Position numbers and translations under genes: made by a program. 17,505 bases of DNA from JBNKDD01 sp050288085 (GTDB lineage: Bacteria > Chloroflexota > Anaerolineae > Aggregatilineales > UBA3940), in NCBI GenBank assembly GCA_050288085.1, contig JBNKDD010000107.1, positions 1 through 17,505 on the forward strand. Reading direction: 5' to 3'. Positions 1 to 7,102 of the stretch are shown one piece after another. How positions within the stretch are numbered: position 1 is the first letter of the stretch; each line of letters starts with the position of its first letter. The notes below the pieces were generated by a model. The model worked only from the letters and a program-made list of their open reading frames with translations, did no database searches and was not told the DNA's origin.

Positions 1-777
1 GGGTGGTACAGTCTGGAGCATTTCCTCTTGTGTGAGTACCTCAGACTGGCTTAATCCGATAAGCATAATCGGGATAGCGACAATCAACCCGGCTAATGGC
101 CCGGCCACGCCGATGTCAAATTGTATTTTCCGGTTGGGCGCTGGCTCACGCATCGCGATCACAGCACCGAGCGTGCCCAGGATAGAAAACTGCAGAAACG
201 GGAGCGGGATAAAAAACGGCAGCGTGGTATGCACCTTATGGTAGCGAGCTACGATGTAATGTCCCATCTCGTGTGCGCCGAGAATCCCCAGCAGTGAACC
301 GGCATACAGCAGCCCTGTCTTGATCGCTTCCCAGAACTGTGCCGCATTAGGAACAATGTCCACAGGAATTCCGGAAGGTATATCACCGTTGATCATATAA
401 CGTACGGCAACGGAAAGCGGTACATTTAACTCACGGGAGACACCGACATAAAACACGCTGAGAATCGTTGTGATCAACAAAATGATCGGTGTCCAGGGAA
501 CCTCTTGCTTGGCCTCATCAAATACACGTGGTAAAGCCTGCACCACGTCCATGCCATCTTCGTGTTTCAGGGTGGGTGTATATCCTATCGCCTCAAATTG
601 TGGGCGGAGTTGGGAAAACGCCTGCTCAGCAGGTATTAACAATTCACCACGAACGCGCAGCGGGGTGCCGTCCAGGCCGGTAGTCCAATCCTGAACAGTC
701 ATGACCTCGGCAACAGCCCGGCGCATGATTTCGATATAGTCATCATCCTGGGATTTATGCTGTTCGTTATCTAACAT
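1..777 (-). CDS. Site-2 protease family (M50, EGY-like) membrane metalloprotease, 3'-truncated by window edge
   Basis: Read leftward from ATG at 777, the frame stays open for 259 codons to the window edge, so the C-terminus is missing. A Shine-Dalgarno GGAGG lies only 4 bases before the ATG. Residues 1-100 form a soluble N-terminal domain that includes PTLKHEDG, a pattern I associate with the plant/cyanobacterial EGY branch of site-2 proteases. Membrane segments follow: about 119-133, then one holding the zinc motif HEMGH (residues 169-173), in which the two His bind zinc and the Glu is catalytic. After this come a conserved FFIPLPF segment and a further membrane segment with GVAGPLAG. Known family role: cleavage of membrane-embedded substrates within the lipid bilayer; in EGY proteins of plastids the substrates are poorly defined. 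The second metal-ligand region (Asp in an NPxDG-like motif) would lie beyond the window edge. The gene is divergent from the S49 protease gene. Family is secure; the substrate is unknown. Confidence 0.9.
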   Translation of the reverse strand, partial: MLDNEQHKSQDDDYIEIMRRAVAEVMTVQDWTTGLDGTPLRVRGELLIPAEQAFSQLRPQFEAIGYTPTLKHEDGMDVVQALPRVFDEAKQEVPWTPIILLITTILSVFYVGVSRELNVPLSVAVRYMINGDIPSGIPVDIVPNAAQFWEAIKTGLLYAGSLLGILGAHEMGHYIVARYHKVHTTLPFFIPLPFLQFSILGTLGAVIAMREPAPNRKIQFDIGVAGPLAGLIVAIPIMLIGLSQSEVLTQEEMLQTVPP

Positions 778-794
778 TCAGCCTCCATTTAGTT

Positions 795-840
795 CAACCC
801 TTTGGATTGTACCGCACACAGCACCTGCATTAAAGGGTTG
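795..840. repeat. 9-bp inverted repeat in the divergent intergenic region
   Basis: CAACCCTTT (795-803) and AAAGGGTTG (832-840) are perfect inverted arms separated by 28 bases. Between them, on the minus strand, lies TACAAT (811-806), a possible -10 box for the M50 gene with only a poor -35. The arms could be an operator pair or a weak hairpin. No other feature was seen in 841-1020. Confidence 0.35.
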
Positions 841-1024
841 GATAGACTCGACCGGTCAGCCGAGCCCAGCCACCGACCTTGCTTCTCTTTCAAAAATGTC
901 ACGGTTCAGTGTCCGGAAATCGTTTATTTTGTCACACACCCAACGACCGGAAATAGTCACGTAATTCCTGTTACAATTTATCTACACACTATTGCTCATG
1001 AGGGCCAGGGGCATCCTGTGGGAA

Positions 1025-1054
1025 TTGTCCTTTATACATTTATTAACATATAAT
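1025..1054 (+). promoter_or_regulatory. Probable sigma-70 promoter of the S49 protease operon
   Basis: TTGTCC (1025-1030, 4 of 6 matches to the -35 consensus), an 18-base spacer and a perfect TATAAT (1049-1054). Transcription would begin near 1061, about 45 bases before the ATG at 1105. Confidence 0.5.
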
Positions 1055-1071
1055 AACGCGATGGTGAGATG

Positions 1072-1091
1072 TTTTGTGTTGATCCACAAAA
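1072..1091 (+). promoter_or_regulatory. Leader hairpin touching the ribosome binding site
   Basis: TTTTGTG (1072-1078) and CACAAAA (1085-1091) pair perfectly around a 6-base loop. The right arm overlaps the first bases of the AAAAGG ribosome binding site (1088-1093) of the S49 gene, so folding would partly hide it. The stem is AT-rich and probably weak. Confidence 0.35.
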
Positions 1092-1104
1092 GGTAAAATA
1101 GAAT

Positions 1105-2025
1105 ATGGAACAAGATTGGGATGCACAAGTAGAAACGTTTCGCGGGATGTGGCAATGGGGGGTATTAGCTGTACTGGTAATAGCCGGTGCAGTGATAGGA
1201 TTGCTGCTCTCGCAAGCGCTGACCCCCCAACCTAAAATTGGAATTGTTCGCCTATATGATGTCATTGATTACTACACTGCTCCCTCCTATTTAGGCCCAC
1301 TCCAGATGGCGGCTGAACGTAACGACGTGGTCGGTGTCGTCATCCTGGTTGATAGCCCTGGCGGTGATGCCACCGTCAGCGAAGAACTGTACTTCACAAT
1401 TTTAGACCTTCGAAAAGATAAACCGGTTGTTGCCTCCATCGAGCGATTTGGGGCGAGTGGATCGTACTACGCCGCTGTTGCCTCAAACTATATCTTTGCT
1501 CGACCGGCAGCCCAGGTCGGCAGTATCGGGGTGGTTGCCAGTTTTCCTGATGAAGAAACATTGGATGAATTCACCTATGTGACCGGCCCCTTCAAGGGAA
1601 CCGGTCAGTCAGATATGGAATTCATGCGCGATATTGAGGCCGTCCGGGCGGCTTTCGCCACGCATGTTTATGATCAACGCACCTATGTTCTTGAAAACAT
1701 GCACGAGGAATCGCGCCTCGACGTATTGCCACCACCAGATCAGGTTGTCACCGGCCAGATATGGACCGGGGTACGCGCCTATGAGATCGGCCTGGTTGAC
1801 GAGATCGGTTCGAACGAAGATGCCATCAAGAAAGCCGCCGAACTGGCTGGTGTACGTGGCTACGATGTCATCGATCTATACACCCTGTTCATCGATCAAG
1901 AATCGGAAGCTGGTGACTACGCCGGGTATAGCGCGGCGGCCCCTGAAGAAGAACGCCCTGATTGGTATACCACCGGCCCCTGGGCAGAAATCTATCATCT
2001 GTATGTGGTAATGGAAGACCAATGA
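1105..2025 (+). CDS. S49 family (SppA-like) membrane-anchored serine protease
   Basis: 306 residues. One N-terminal membrane segment (about 18-38) is followed by a single S49/ClpP-fold domain, as in the short B. subtilis-type SppA rather than the duplicated E. coli form. Visible family marks: VILVDSPGGDA (79-89), the nucleophile region GASGSYYAA with Ser118, and GPFKGTG with Lys164, the likely general base of the Ser-Lys dyad. A VGSIG segment (138-142) and a TGQIWTGVRAYEIGLVDEIG segment (217-235) also match the family. The family digests signal peptides and other membrane-associated peptides outside the cytoplasmic membrane. One departure from the usual pattern is Ser120 where SGG is typical. 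AAAAGG lies 11 bases before the start. The TGA overlaps the ATG of the next gene by 4 bases, which suggests coupled translation and a shared role. The substrate is unknown. Confidence 0.88.
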   Translation: MEQDWDAQVETFRGMWQWGVLAVLVIAGAVIGLLLSQALTPQPKIGIVRLYDVIDYYTAPSYLGPLQMAAERNDVVGVVILVDSPGGDATVSEELYFTILDLRKDKPVVASIERFGASGSYYAAVASNYIFARPAAQVGSIGVVASFPDEETLDEFTYVTGPFKGTGQSDMEFMRDIEAVRAAFATHVYDQRTYVLENMHEESRLDVLPPPDQVVTGQIWTGVRAYEIGLVDEIGSNEDAIKKAAELAGVRGYDVIDLYTLFIDQESEAGDYAGYSAAAPEEERPDWYTTGPWAEIYHLYVVMEDQ

Positions 2026-4253
2026 AAAATAGAAATCTGTTATTCCCTGCGGTCTTTGTAGCGGCTGCCTTAGTCGCTTTGTTGGCCCGGGTGTTGTGGT
2101 TTTACCCGGCGCCCTGGCGTTACTCCGCACCTGAGGTGCCGGAAAGTACCTTCCCAAGCGCCGCCGTCCTGTCCGACGAATACGACGCGGCAGCCAACCT
2201 GGAAGTTGAAAACCTGCTGGTCCTGGTCGATACAGGGCACTCCAACGAATTTAACGAGGCCGAGATGTCCGTCCCGCTGGGGCGGTTCACTACCAATGGA
2301 GCCGATGTTGAATTTGTCGGGTCTGGCTTCGACCTGATCCAGGGACTGCATCAGGCTCACGCGCTGATTATATTTGCGCCTTCTTCGGAATTCGCTGCTG
2401 ATGAAATAAAGGCCATCCAGGAATTCGTAGATAAAGGTGGCCGGGTGATCATCTTCGGAGAGCCGACCCGCCAACGTAACGTCGAGGGGCTGAACTCCCT
2501 GGCAAACGTATTTGGAGTCACCTATCTGAACGATTACATCTACAACATGGTCGAGAACGACGGCGGCTTCCGCAACGTCATCTTTACCGAATTTGCTGGC
2601 GATGTTCCGGTCACCGATGGGGTGAATGAGGTTGTCTTCCAGACGGCTTACTCGCTGAGGGCGGTCCAAGACCAGGCCATCATTCTGGGTGATGACAACA
2701 CCTTCTCCTCAAGCAGTGAAAAACCGGGTGGTGTGATCGCAGCAGCGATGGCCGGGGAAGGCCGGGTATTGTTCATGCCCGACCTCACCTTCCTGACCAG
2801 CCCCTATAACACCTTTGTTGATAATGATGTCCTGCTGGATAACATTGTCGCCTTTGCCCTGACCGGCGAACGCGCCTACGATCTGGCGGATTTCCCCTAC
2901 TTCTTTAACACCGATGTCCAGGTGGTCTATGCAGAGCCGACCACCCTGAACAACACCCTTGATGATGCCATCAATCTGCGTACGGCCCTGACGGACAGCG
3001 GTTTGACTGCTAACCTTGCGGAAGAAATGGACGAGGGAAGCGGCCTGGTGTACCTCGCGCTGTATGAGAATGCCGATGGAGATATCCTTTCCCAATTGGA
3101 AGCCGATGGTGTCACCATCAGCGAAGACCCTATCCCCGCACCTGAAAATGGCGATGACGATAGAGATTTATTCTCACCGACAAATGATGACGAGGAGGGT
3201 GGCAGCATCCTGATCGAAGGGGTCGCACACCTGAATCAGACCAATACCGTCCTGATCCATCTGGTCAGCCCGGCCTCGATGGATGAGGAAAAAGAGGTCG
3301 ATCAGGAAGACACCGGGGATGTTGAGGACACCGAGGATGCTGAAGATACCGAAGAAGTAGAGGGAGACGCTGAAGATACAGAAGAACCGGCAGAGGATGA
3401 GGAAGCGGTTGAACCTGCTTATGAGGTCATTTTGCTGGCAACCGACGAAGACGTGCTGGTTTCTGGAATCGACCGGCTGTTGAATGGCAACCTGCAAGAC
3501 TGCCTGATCACCTCAGACACGGCGGTTTGCCAGGGTGATGAAACCTTTGACTTTGACCTGGATTTTGATACAGACTTCGACACCCCTGAACCCTCCGGGA
3601 TCGGCAACATCCTGGTTGTAGCCGATGATGAGGAATACGATGGAAGTGACGATGGCATCGGTTCGATCCGTGTTGCCGACACTTTGGACGCGCTTGGTTA
3701 TTCGGCAACCTTACACAGTGTATTTTACGACGGTATGCCAACCGCCAATGATCTTGAAGCCTATGATGCCGTGTTCTGGATGGTCGGAGAAAACTGCTGT
3801 AGCGCTCCCTCCTTTGATAGCGTTGCCGTGCTGACCGAATACCTTGACGGTGGCGGGAGGCTCTTTATCGAAGGCGGTTCAATTGCATTTGCCCTGGATA
3901 GCGATGGTCAGCAGGACTTCCTGGAGAACTACCTGGGTGCATCCTATGTGGACTTTGGCGATCTGCTCGACCTGGAAGTAGGAGGGTCACACCCCTTATC
4001 GGCAGGTCTTCCGGATGTCATGACCTTCGCCTTTGATCAAATATCCCTGGCTGATGTGATCGATGCTGAGGGCGGTGCTGAGATTATCCTCTTACGGGGG
4101 CCGGAAAGCTCGTTTGCCGGTGACCCGGCGATGGTCGCCACGACGGGTGATTCTCAGGTCGTCTATGCTGCTTTCTCGATCTCATTCTTAGAAGACAGCG
4201 ACCTGGAAATTCTATTGCTCAATACAATAGATTGGTTCTCGTCAGGTGGTTAG
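2022..4253 (+). CDS. Membrane-anchored DUF4350/GATase-like protein with acidic linker
   Basis: 743 residues from the ATG at 2022. An in-frame ATG at 1962 lies inside the upstream gene and is rejected because 2022 gives the ATGA overlap and puts a hydrophobic segment (residues 6-27) at the N-terminus. Residues about 62-151 look like a DUF4350/GATase-like Rossmannoid domain: LLVLVDTGH, then ALIIFAPSSEF and GGRVIIFGEP. A second copy of this plan starts near 529 (NILVVADDEE ... YDAVFWMVGE ... GGGRLFIEGG). The two parts are separated by an extremely acidic linker (about 420-466) rich in Asp, Glu and Thr. No C-terminal membrane helix is obvious, so most of the protein is probably outside the cell. 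DUF4350 proteins often sit with ABC-transporter or gliding-like modules, but here the only partner is the S49 protease. Function is not known; no catalytic triad could be assigned. Confidence 0.75.
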   Translation: MKNRNLLFPAVFVAAALVALLARVLWFYPAPWRYSAPEVPESTFPSAAVLSDEYDAAANLEVENLLVLVDTGHSNEFNEAEMSVPLGRFTTNGADVEFVGSGFDLIQGLHQAHALIIFAPSSEFAADEIKAIQEFVDKGGRVIIFGEPTRQRNVEGLNSLANVFGVTYLNDYIYNMVENDGGFRNVIFTEFAGDVPVTDGVNEVVFQTAYSLRAVQDQAIILGDDNTFSSSSEKPGGVIAAAMAGEGRVLFMPDLTFLTSPYNTFVDNDVLLDNIVAFALTGERAYDLADFPYFFNTDVQVVYAEPTTLNNTLDDAINLRTALTDSGLTANLAEEMDEGSGLVYLALYENADGDILSQLEADGVTISEDPIPAPENGDDDRDLFSPTNDDEEGGSILIEGVAHLNQTNTVLIHLVSPASMDEEKEVDQEDTGDVEDTEDAEDTEEVEGDAEDTEEPAEDEEAVEPAYEVILLATDEDVLVSGIDRLLNGNLQDCLITSDTAVCQGDETFDFDLDFDTDFDTPEPSGIGNILVVADDEEYDGSDDGIGSIRVADTLDALGYSATLHSVFYDGMPTANDLEAYDAVFWMVGENCCSAPSFDSVAVLTEYLDGGGRLFIEGGSIAFALDSDGQQDFLENYLGASYVDFGDLLDLEVGGSHPLSAGLPDVMTFAFDQISLADVIDAEGGAEIILLRGPESSFAGDPAMVATTGDSQVVYAAFSISFLEDSDLEILLLNTIDWFSSGG

Positions 4254-4275
4254 GATCAGATAATTCAAGATACAG

Positions 4276-4301
4276 GGGCGATCCGACGGGATCGCCCTTT
4301 T
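4276..4301 (+). terminator. Rho-independent terminator of the S49/DUF4350 operon
   Basis: GGGCGATCC (4276-4284) pairs perfectly with GGATCGCCC (4289-4297) around a 4-base loop and is followed by TTTT. It lies 22 bases after the stop codon. The opposite strand has no T-run, so it serves the rightward unit. Confidence 0.88.
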
Positions 4302-4306
4302 CTATT

Positions 4307-4594
4307 TCAGTGGATAATCTCTATGCCGTGATCAACCACCATCACATGGGGTTGATTGTGCTCTATCCATTTCACCACATTTTCGAGCACATTCTCGGCA
4401 TGGGGGGCAGCAGTTGAAACGACCGCCACTCCGATTGCCGATGACTGCCACACATCATGCAGTGCAATCTCTCCACAAGAGACATTAAACTCTTTATGAA
4501 GCTGTGCGATCAACCGTTTGAGTACGCTGCGCTTTTCTTTCAGCGAGCGGATACCCGGCAAGTGTAATTCGATAACGCCTCGTCCAATAACCAT
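4307..4594 (-). CDS. DUF503 family (YlxP-like) protein
   Basis: 95 residues, the normal length for DUF503. The N-terminus MVIGRGVIELHLPGIRSLKEKR and the following FNVSCGEIALHDVWQSSAIGVAVVS block are the hallmarks of the family (split here: the SLKEKR basic motif at 17-22 and the HDVW segment near 46-49). YlxP is found next to nusA-infB-rbfA in Firmicutes and has been suggested to act in ribosome or translation-related functions, but no reaction is established. Here it stands alone, convergent with the DUF4350 operon and divergent from the GntR regulator, so context adds nothing about function. The family call is firm. Confidence 0.88.
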   Translation of the reverse strand: MVIGRGVIELHLPGIRSLKEKRSVLKRLIAQLHKEFNVSCGEIALHDVWQSSAIGVAVVSTAAPHAENVLENVVKWIEHNQPHVMVVDHGIEIIH

Positions 4595-4637
4595 ATTTGG
4601 ATTCTACCACGCGAATAAATTCAGACGAATTGCCATC

Positions 4638-4667
4638 TTGACAACCTGAACCACACTACCCTATAAT
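4638..4667 (+). promoter_or_regulatory. Consensus sigma-70 promoter of the GntR-MttB operon
   Basis: A perfect TTGACA (4638-4643), an 18-base spacer and a perfect TATAAT (4662-4667). Transcription should begin near 4674, giving a leader of about 80 bases. A promoter this close to consensus needs a repressor to be regulated, which fits the overlapping inverted repeat and the regulator gene directly downstream. Confidence 0.85.
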
Positions 4668-4693
4668 ATCTGAAAATCAGAATTTCAGATATT
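4665..4693. promoter_or_regulatory. Candidate operator: 11-bp inverted repeat over the -10 box and start site
   Basis: AATATCTGAAA (4665-4675) and TTTCAGATATT (4683-4693) are perfect inverted arms around a 7-base centre. The left arm overlaps the last bases of TATAAT and the centre covers the expected transcription start. This is where a repressor would block RNA polymerase, and the obvious candidate is the GntR/FCD protein encoded at 4756. Confidence 0.65.
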
Positions 4694-4734
4694 TGATGAC
4701 ATATATAGTCCAACTACCCCTAACACCGTAGTTC

Positions 4735-4754
4735 CTGGATGGAGGAGTATCCAG
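4735..4754 (+). promoter_or_regulatory. Leader hairpin presenting the GntR ribosome binding site in its loop
   Basis: CTGGAT (4735-4740) pairs perfectly with ATCCAG (4749-4754). The 8-base loop is GGAGGAGT, which is the Shine-Dalgarno sequence, and the ATG follows 1 base after the stem. The site is therefore exposed in a loop but fixed in a hairpin next to the start codon. Confidence 0.55.
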
Positions 4755-4755
4755 C

Positions 4756-5442
4756 ATGCATAAACGTACACTGGTGGATGCTGTCGTTCATGAGTTACAG
4801 GAGATGATCGTTAAGCAAGAGATCCAGCCGGGAGATTTTTTGCCGCCACGTAAAGAGCTTGCCCTCAAGTTTGGAGTGGGCCTATCGACCATTCAGGAAG
4901 CAACCCAGGCCCTCACCGCAATGGGGATGCTCGAATCCCGACCGGGCAAAGGAACCTGGGTCCGGCAGGATGCTCTGGAAACCCTGATCCCCACCTCCGC
5001 TGTTGACACCCGGTTGGGCGAATTAGACGCCCGCAAACTCTACGATGCCCGTTCGGTGATCGAAGTTGGTCTGACCGAGTTTGCCACCCAATATGCAAGC
5101 CCTCAAGACATTGAGGAAATCTGGGCAGCTCTCGACCTCATGAGAGCAACTCAAGATGACAATGCAGCTTTTGTTGAGGCTGACCTGGAATTCCATCTGG
5201 CCGTTGCAAAGGCGGGGCACAACGAACTTCTTGAACAGTTCTACCACCTGTCGCGCAAACTCATGGCGGACGTTGTCTCGGAGTTAGTCAAACTGCCGGA
5301 TGTCAAACGGGATGCTATCCGTATTCAAGAGGAAATAGCCACTGCAATTGAACAACATGACAGAACTGCCGCAAGACGGGCTGCGCTCCGGCATATGGAG
5401 AGTATCGAGCAGCTCATTGATACCTGGAGCGGTCGTGCCTGA
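4756..5442 (+). CDS. GntR family (FadR subfamily, FCD domain) transcriptional regulator
   Basis: 228 residues. The N-terminal winged helix (about 5-70) has the GntR pattern LPPRKELALKFGVGLSTIQEA, with the wing at GKGTWV. The C-terminal all-helical FCD ligand domain spans about 91-220. In FCD proteins a D-x3-H-(~43)-H-(22)-H set binds a metal. Here Asp143, His147 and His213 are present at the right spacing but the third ligand position is Gln191. Such regulators usually repress a neighbouring catabolic operon and release DNA when they bind a small organic acid. GGAGGAG lies 8 bases upstream of the ATG. Only 35 bases separate it from the first MttB gene, so it is the first gene of the operon and probably self-regulated through the repeat at 4665-4693. 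The inducer is inferred to be a substrate or product of the downstream enzymes. Confidence 0.92.
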   Translation: MHKRTLVDAVVHELQEMIVKQEIQPGDFLPPRKELALKFGVGLSTIQEATQALTAMGMLESRPGKGTWVRQDALETLIPTSAVDTRLGELDARKLYDARSVIEVGLTEFATQYASPQDIEEIWAALDLMRATQDDNAAFVEADLEFHLAVAKAGHNELLEQFYHLSRKLMADVVSELVKLPDVKRDAIRIQEEIATAIEQHDRTAARRAALRHMESIEQLIDTWSGRA

Positions 5443-5477
5443 CCACACCATCAATCTTGAAGGAGTAGATTTTTAAG

Positions 5478-6917
5478 ATGAAAACATCCAGTTCCATTGC
5501 TTTTGAATCACCACAATTCGCACTTCTTTCTGAGACCCAGATTAATTCCATCCACCTATCGGCTTTAGAACTTCTACGCCGCACCGGTATCGATTTCCAC
5601 CATCAAGGCGCAATCGATCTGCTGAAGGAAGCCGGGGCATTTGTCGATGGCAACCGCGTGCGCTTCCCCGCCCGGATGGTCGAAGATGCGATTGCCTCTA
5701 CACCCGGTCGGGTGATCATGTGCGACCGGAACGGCGATCCCGGCGTTTACCTCGAAGGCCGCAAAGTGAACTTCGGCACCGGCTCCGACTGCCTGAACAT
5801 CCTCGATCACGAAACCGGCGAACATCGCAAATTCACCACGCAGGATATTATTGACGGTTATCGCCTGTGTGATGCCCTGCCCAATATTCATTTTGTGATG
5901 TCAATTGGCATCCCTGCTGATGTGTCCAACGAAGTGTTCTACGACACCCAGATGGCCCTGATGCTGGAATACACCACCAAGCCGATTGTATTTGTGACCA
6001 ACGATTGGGCCTCTTGCAAGCGAGCCATTGATATGGCAGCTGCGGTAGCTGGTGGCTACGAAGCATTGAAGGAACAGCAGCACATTCTGCTTTACTCAGA
6101 GCCAAGCTCCCCCCTCCAGCAGTCCGGTACGGCAGTCGATAAGCTGATGTTGATGGCCGAATATGAATTGCCGGTCGTCCATTCGCCCGGTCCCTTGATG
6201 GGCGGTACTGCCCCCATTACGATGGCCGGTGGTCTGGTCATGTCCCTGGCCGAAATCATGAGCAGCCTGGTAGTGCACCAACTGACGAAGCGTGGCGCAC
6301 CCTTTATCTTTGGTGCTGGTCTTCATCACATGGATATGAAAGCCACCCAGATTTGCTATGCCTCGCCGGAATTCCAGCTTACCAAAGCCGCCATCTCCGA
6401 ATTGGGCCGCTGGTATGGCATCCCAACCTGGGGCTATGCTGGCTGCTCTGACGCCAAAGTGATGGACGCACAGGCTTCTCTGGAATGCCTGTTATCGGTC
6501 ATCATGGCGAAATTCACCGGCGCGAATCTGATCCACGACGTGGGGTACATGGAAAGCGGCCTGACCGGTTCCTTTGAAATGATCGTCCTCACTGATGAAA
6601 TGGTGGCCCTGACCGATAACATGATCAAGGGCATTGAGGTGAACGACGACACCATGATGTTGGATGAACTGGACAAGGTGGGACCGGGTGGCCACTTCCT
6701 GAACACCAAGACGACACTCAGCCGCTTCAAGGAATTCTGGTATCCGACCCTGCTGGATCGCAGCATCCGCACCACCTGGCTGGATAACGGCAGCACCACG
6801 CTCAATGACCGGCTCAGAGCGAAGGTCTCCAACATCCTGGCAAACCACCAGCCGGAGCCGCTTGATCCCGACAAGAAGGCCCAGGTACAGGAAATCCTGG
6901 CCGGAGTGGGTAAGTAA
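5478..6917 (+). CDS. MttB superfamily (trimethylamine methyltransferase-like) corrinoid methyltransferase, first copy
   Basis: 479 residues, the usual length for the family, read without any internal TAG, so this is the non-pyrrolysine branch. Family members transfer a methyl group from a quaternary or tertiary amine to a cob(I)alamin carrier protein; known non-pyrrolysine members act on glycine betaine (MtgB), proline betaine (MtpB), carnitine (MtcB) or gamma-butyrobetaine (MtyB). Recognisable blocks of the TIM-barrel: SEPSSPL (207-213), GGTAPITMAGG (242-252), GAPFIFGAG (273-281), AGCSDAKVMDAQAS (321-334), GANLIHDVG (348-356) and DKVGPGGHF (399-407). AAGGAG lies 12 bases before the ATG. It follows the GntR gene closely and precedes a second copy by 185 bases. 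The substrate cannot be read from sequence; the neighbouring proline racemase-like gene favours an N-methylated proline-type compound. Confidence 0.9.
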   Translation: MKTSSSIAFESPQFALLSETQINSIHLSALELLRRTGIDFHHQGAIDLLKEAGAFVDGNRVRFPARMVEDAIASTPGRVIMCDRNGDPGVYLEGRKVNFGTGSDCLNILDHETGEHRKFTTQDIIDGYRLCDALPNIHFVMSIGIPADVSNEVFYDTQMALMLEYTTKPIVFVTNDWASCKRAIDMAAAVAGGYEALKEQQHILLYSEPSSPLQQSGTAVDKLMLMAEYELPVVHSPGPLMGGTAPITMAGGLVMSLAEIMSSLVVHQLTKRGAPFIFGAGLHHMDMKATQICYASPEFQLTKAAISELGRWYGIPTWGYAGCSDAKVMDAQASLECLLSVIMAKFTGANLIHDVGYMESGLTGSFEMIVLTDEMVALTDNMIKGIEVNDDTMMLDELDKVGPGGHFLNTKTTLSRFKEFWYPTLLDRSIRTTWLDNGSTTLNDRLRAKVSNILANHQPEPLDPDKKAQVQEILAGVGK

Positions 6918-6931
6918 GAGATTTGATTTGT

Positions 6932-6956
6932 GGGGGCATGGCTGGCTGATGCCCCC
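6932..6956 (+). other. Intercistronic hairpin between the two MttB genes
   Basis: GGGGGCAT (6932-6939) pairs perfectly with ATGCCCCC (6949-6956) around a 9-base loop. Only a short mixed tract (TCTT) follows, so it is at best a weak terminator and may instead protect the upstream message or adjust the ratio of the two enzymes. Confidence 0.5.
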
Positions 6957-6980
6957 TCTTGCAGAGAACGATGCATACAT

Positions 6981-7059
6981 CCCCCTCGCGGCGTCTGCCC
7001 CCCTTTGCCAAGGGGGGCGAATCGCGGCGAGCGCGTTTACGCGTGAGCGCGATGGGGGG
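6981..7059. repeat. Palindromic repeat-like element between the MttB genes
   Basis: An 80-base element with nested symmetry. The outer arms CCCCCTCGCG (6981-6990) and CGCGA-T-GGGGG (7048-7058) match apart from one bulged base. Inside is a perfect hairpin GCCCCCCTT (6997-7005) / AAGGGGGGC (7010-7018) with a TGCC loop. Nested GC-rich structure of this kind is typical of short dispersed (REP or MITE-like) elements. Whether other copies exist in the genome cannot be seen here. Confidence 0.5.
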
Positions 7060-7102
7060 TACCGGCGTAAACCCTATGTCTGCTTTACAGGTGTGATATT
7101 CA

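Noticed and set aside
802..1053. 83-codon open frame in the divergent intergenic region
   Set aside because: No ribosome site, no recognisable features, and it overlaps the probable promoter of the S49 gene.
2070..2669. 199-codon minus-strand open frame within the DUF4350-like gene
   Set aside because: No ribosome site, no recognised domain, and fully contained in a well-supported gene.
6434..6980. Long minus-strand open frames (180 and 162 codons) within the first MttB gene
   Set aside because: Antisense of a conserved enzyme; composition is that of a shadow frame.
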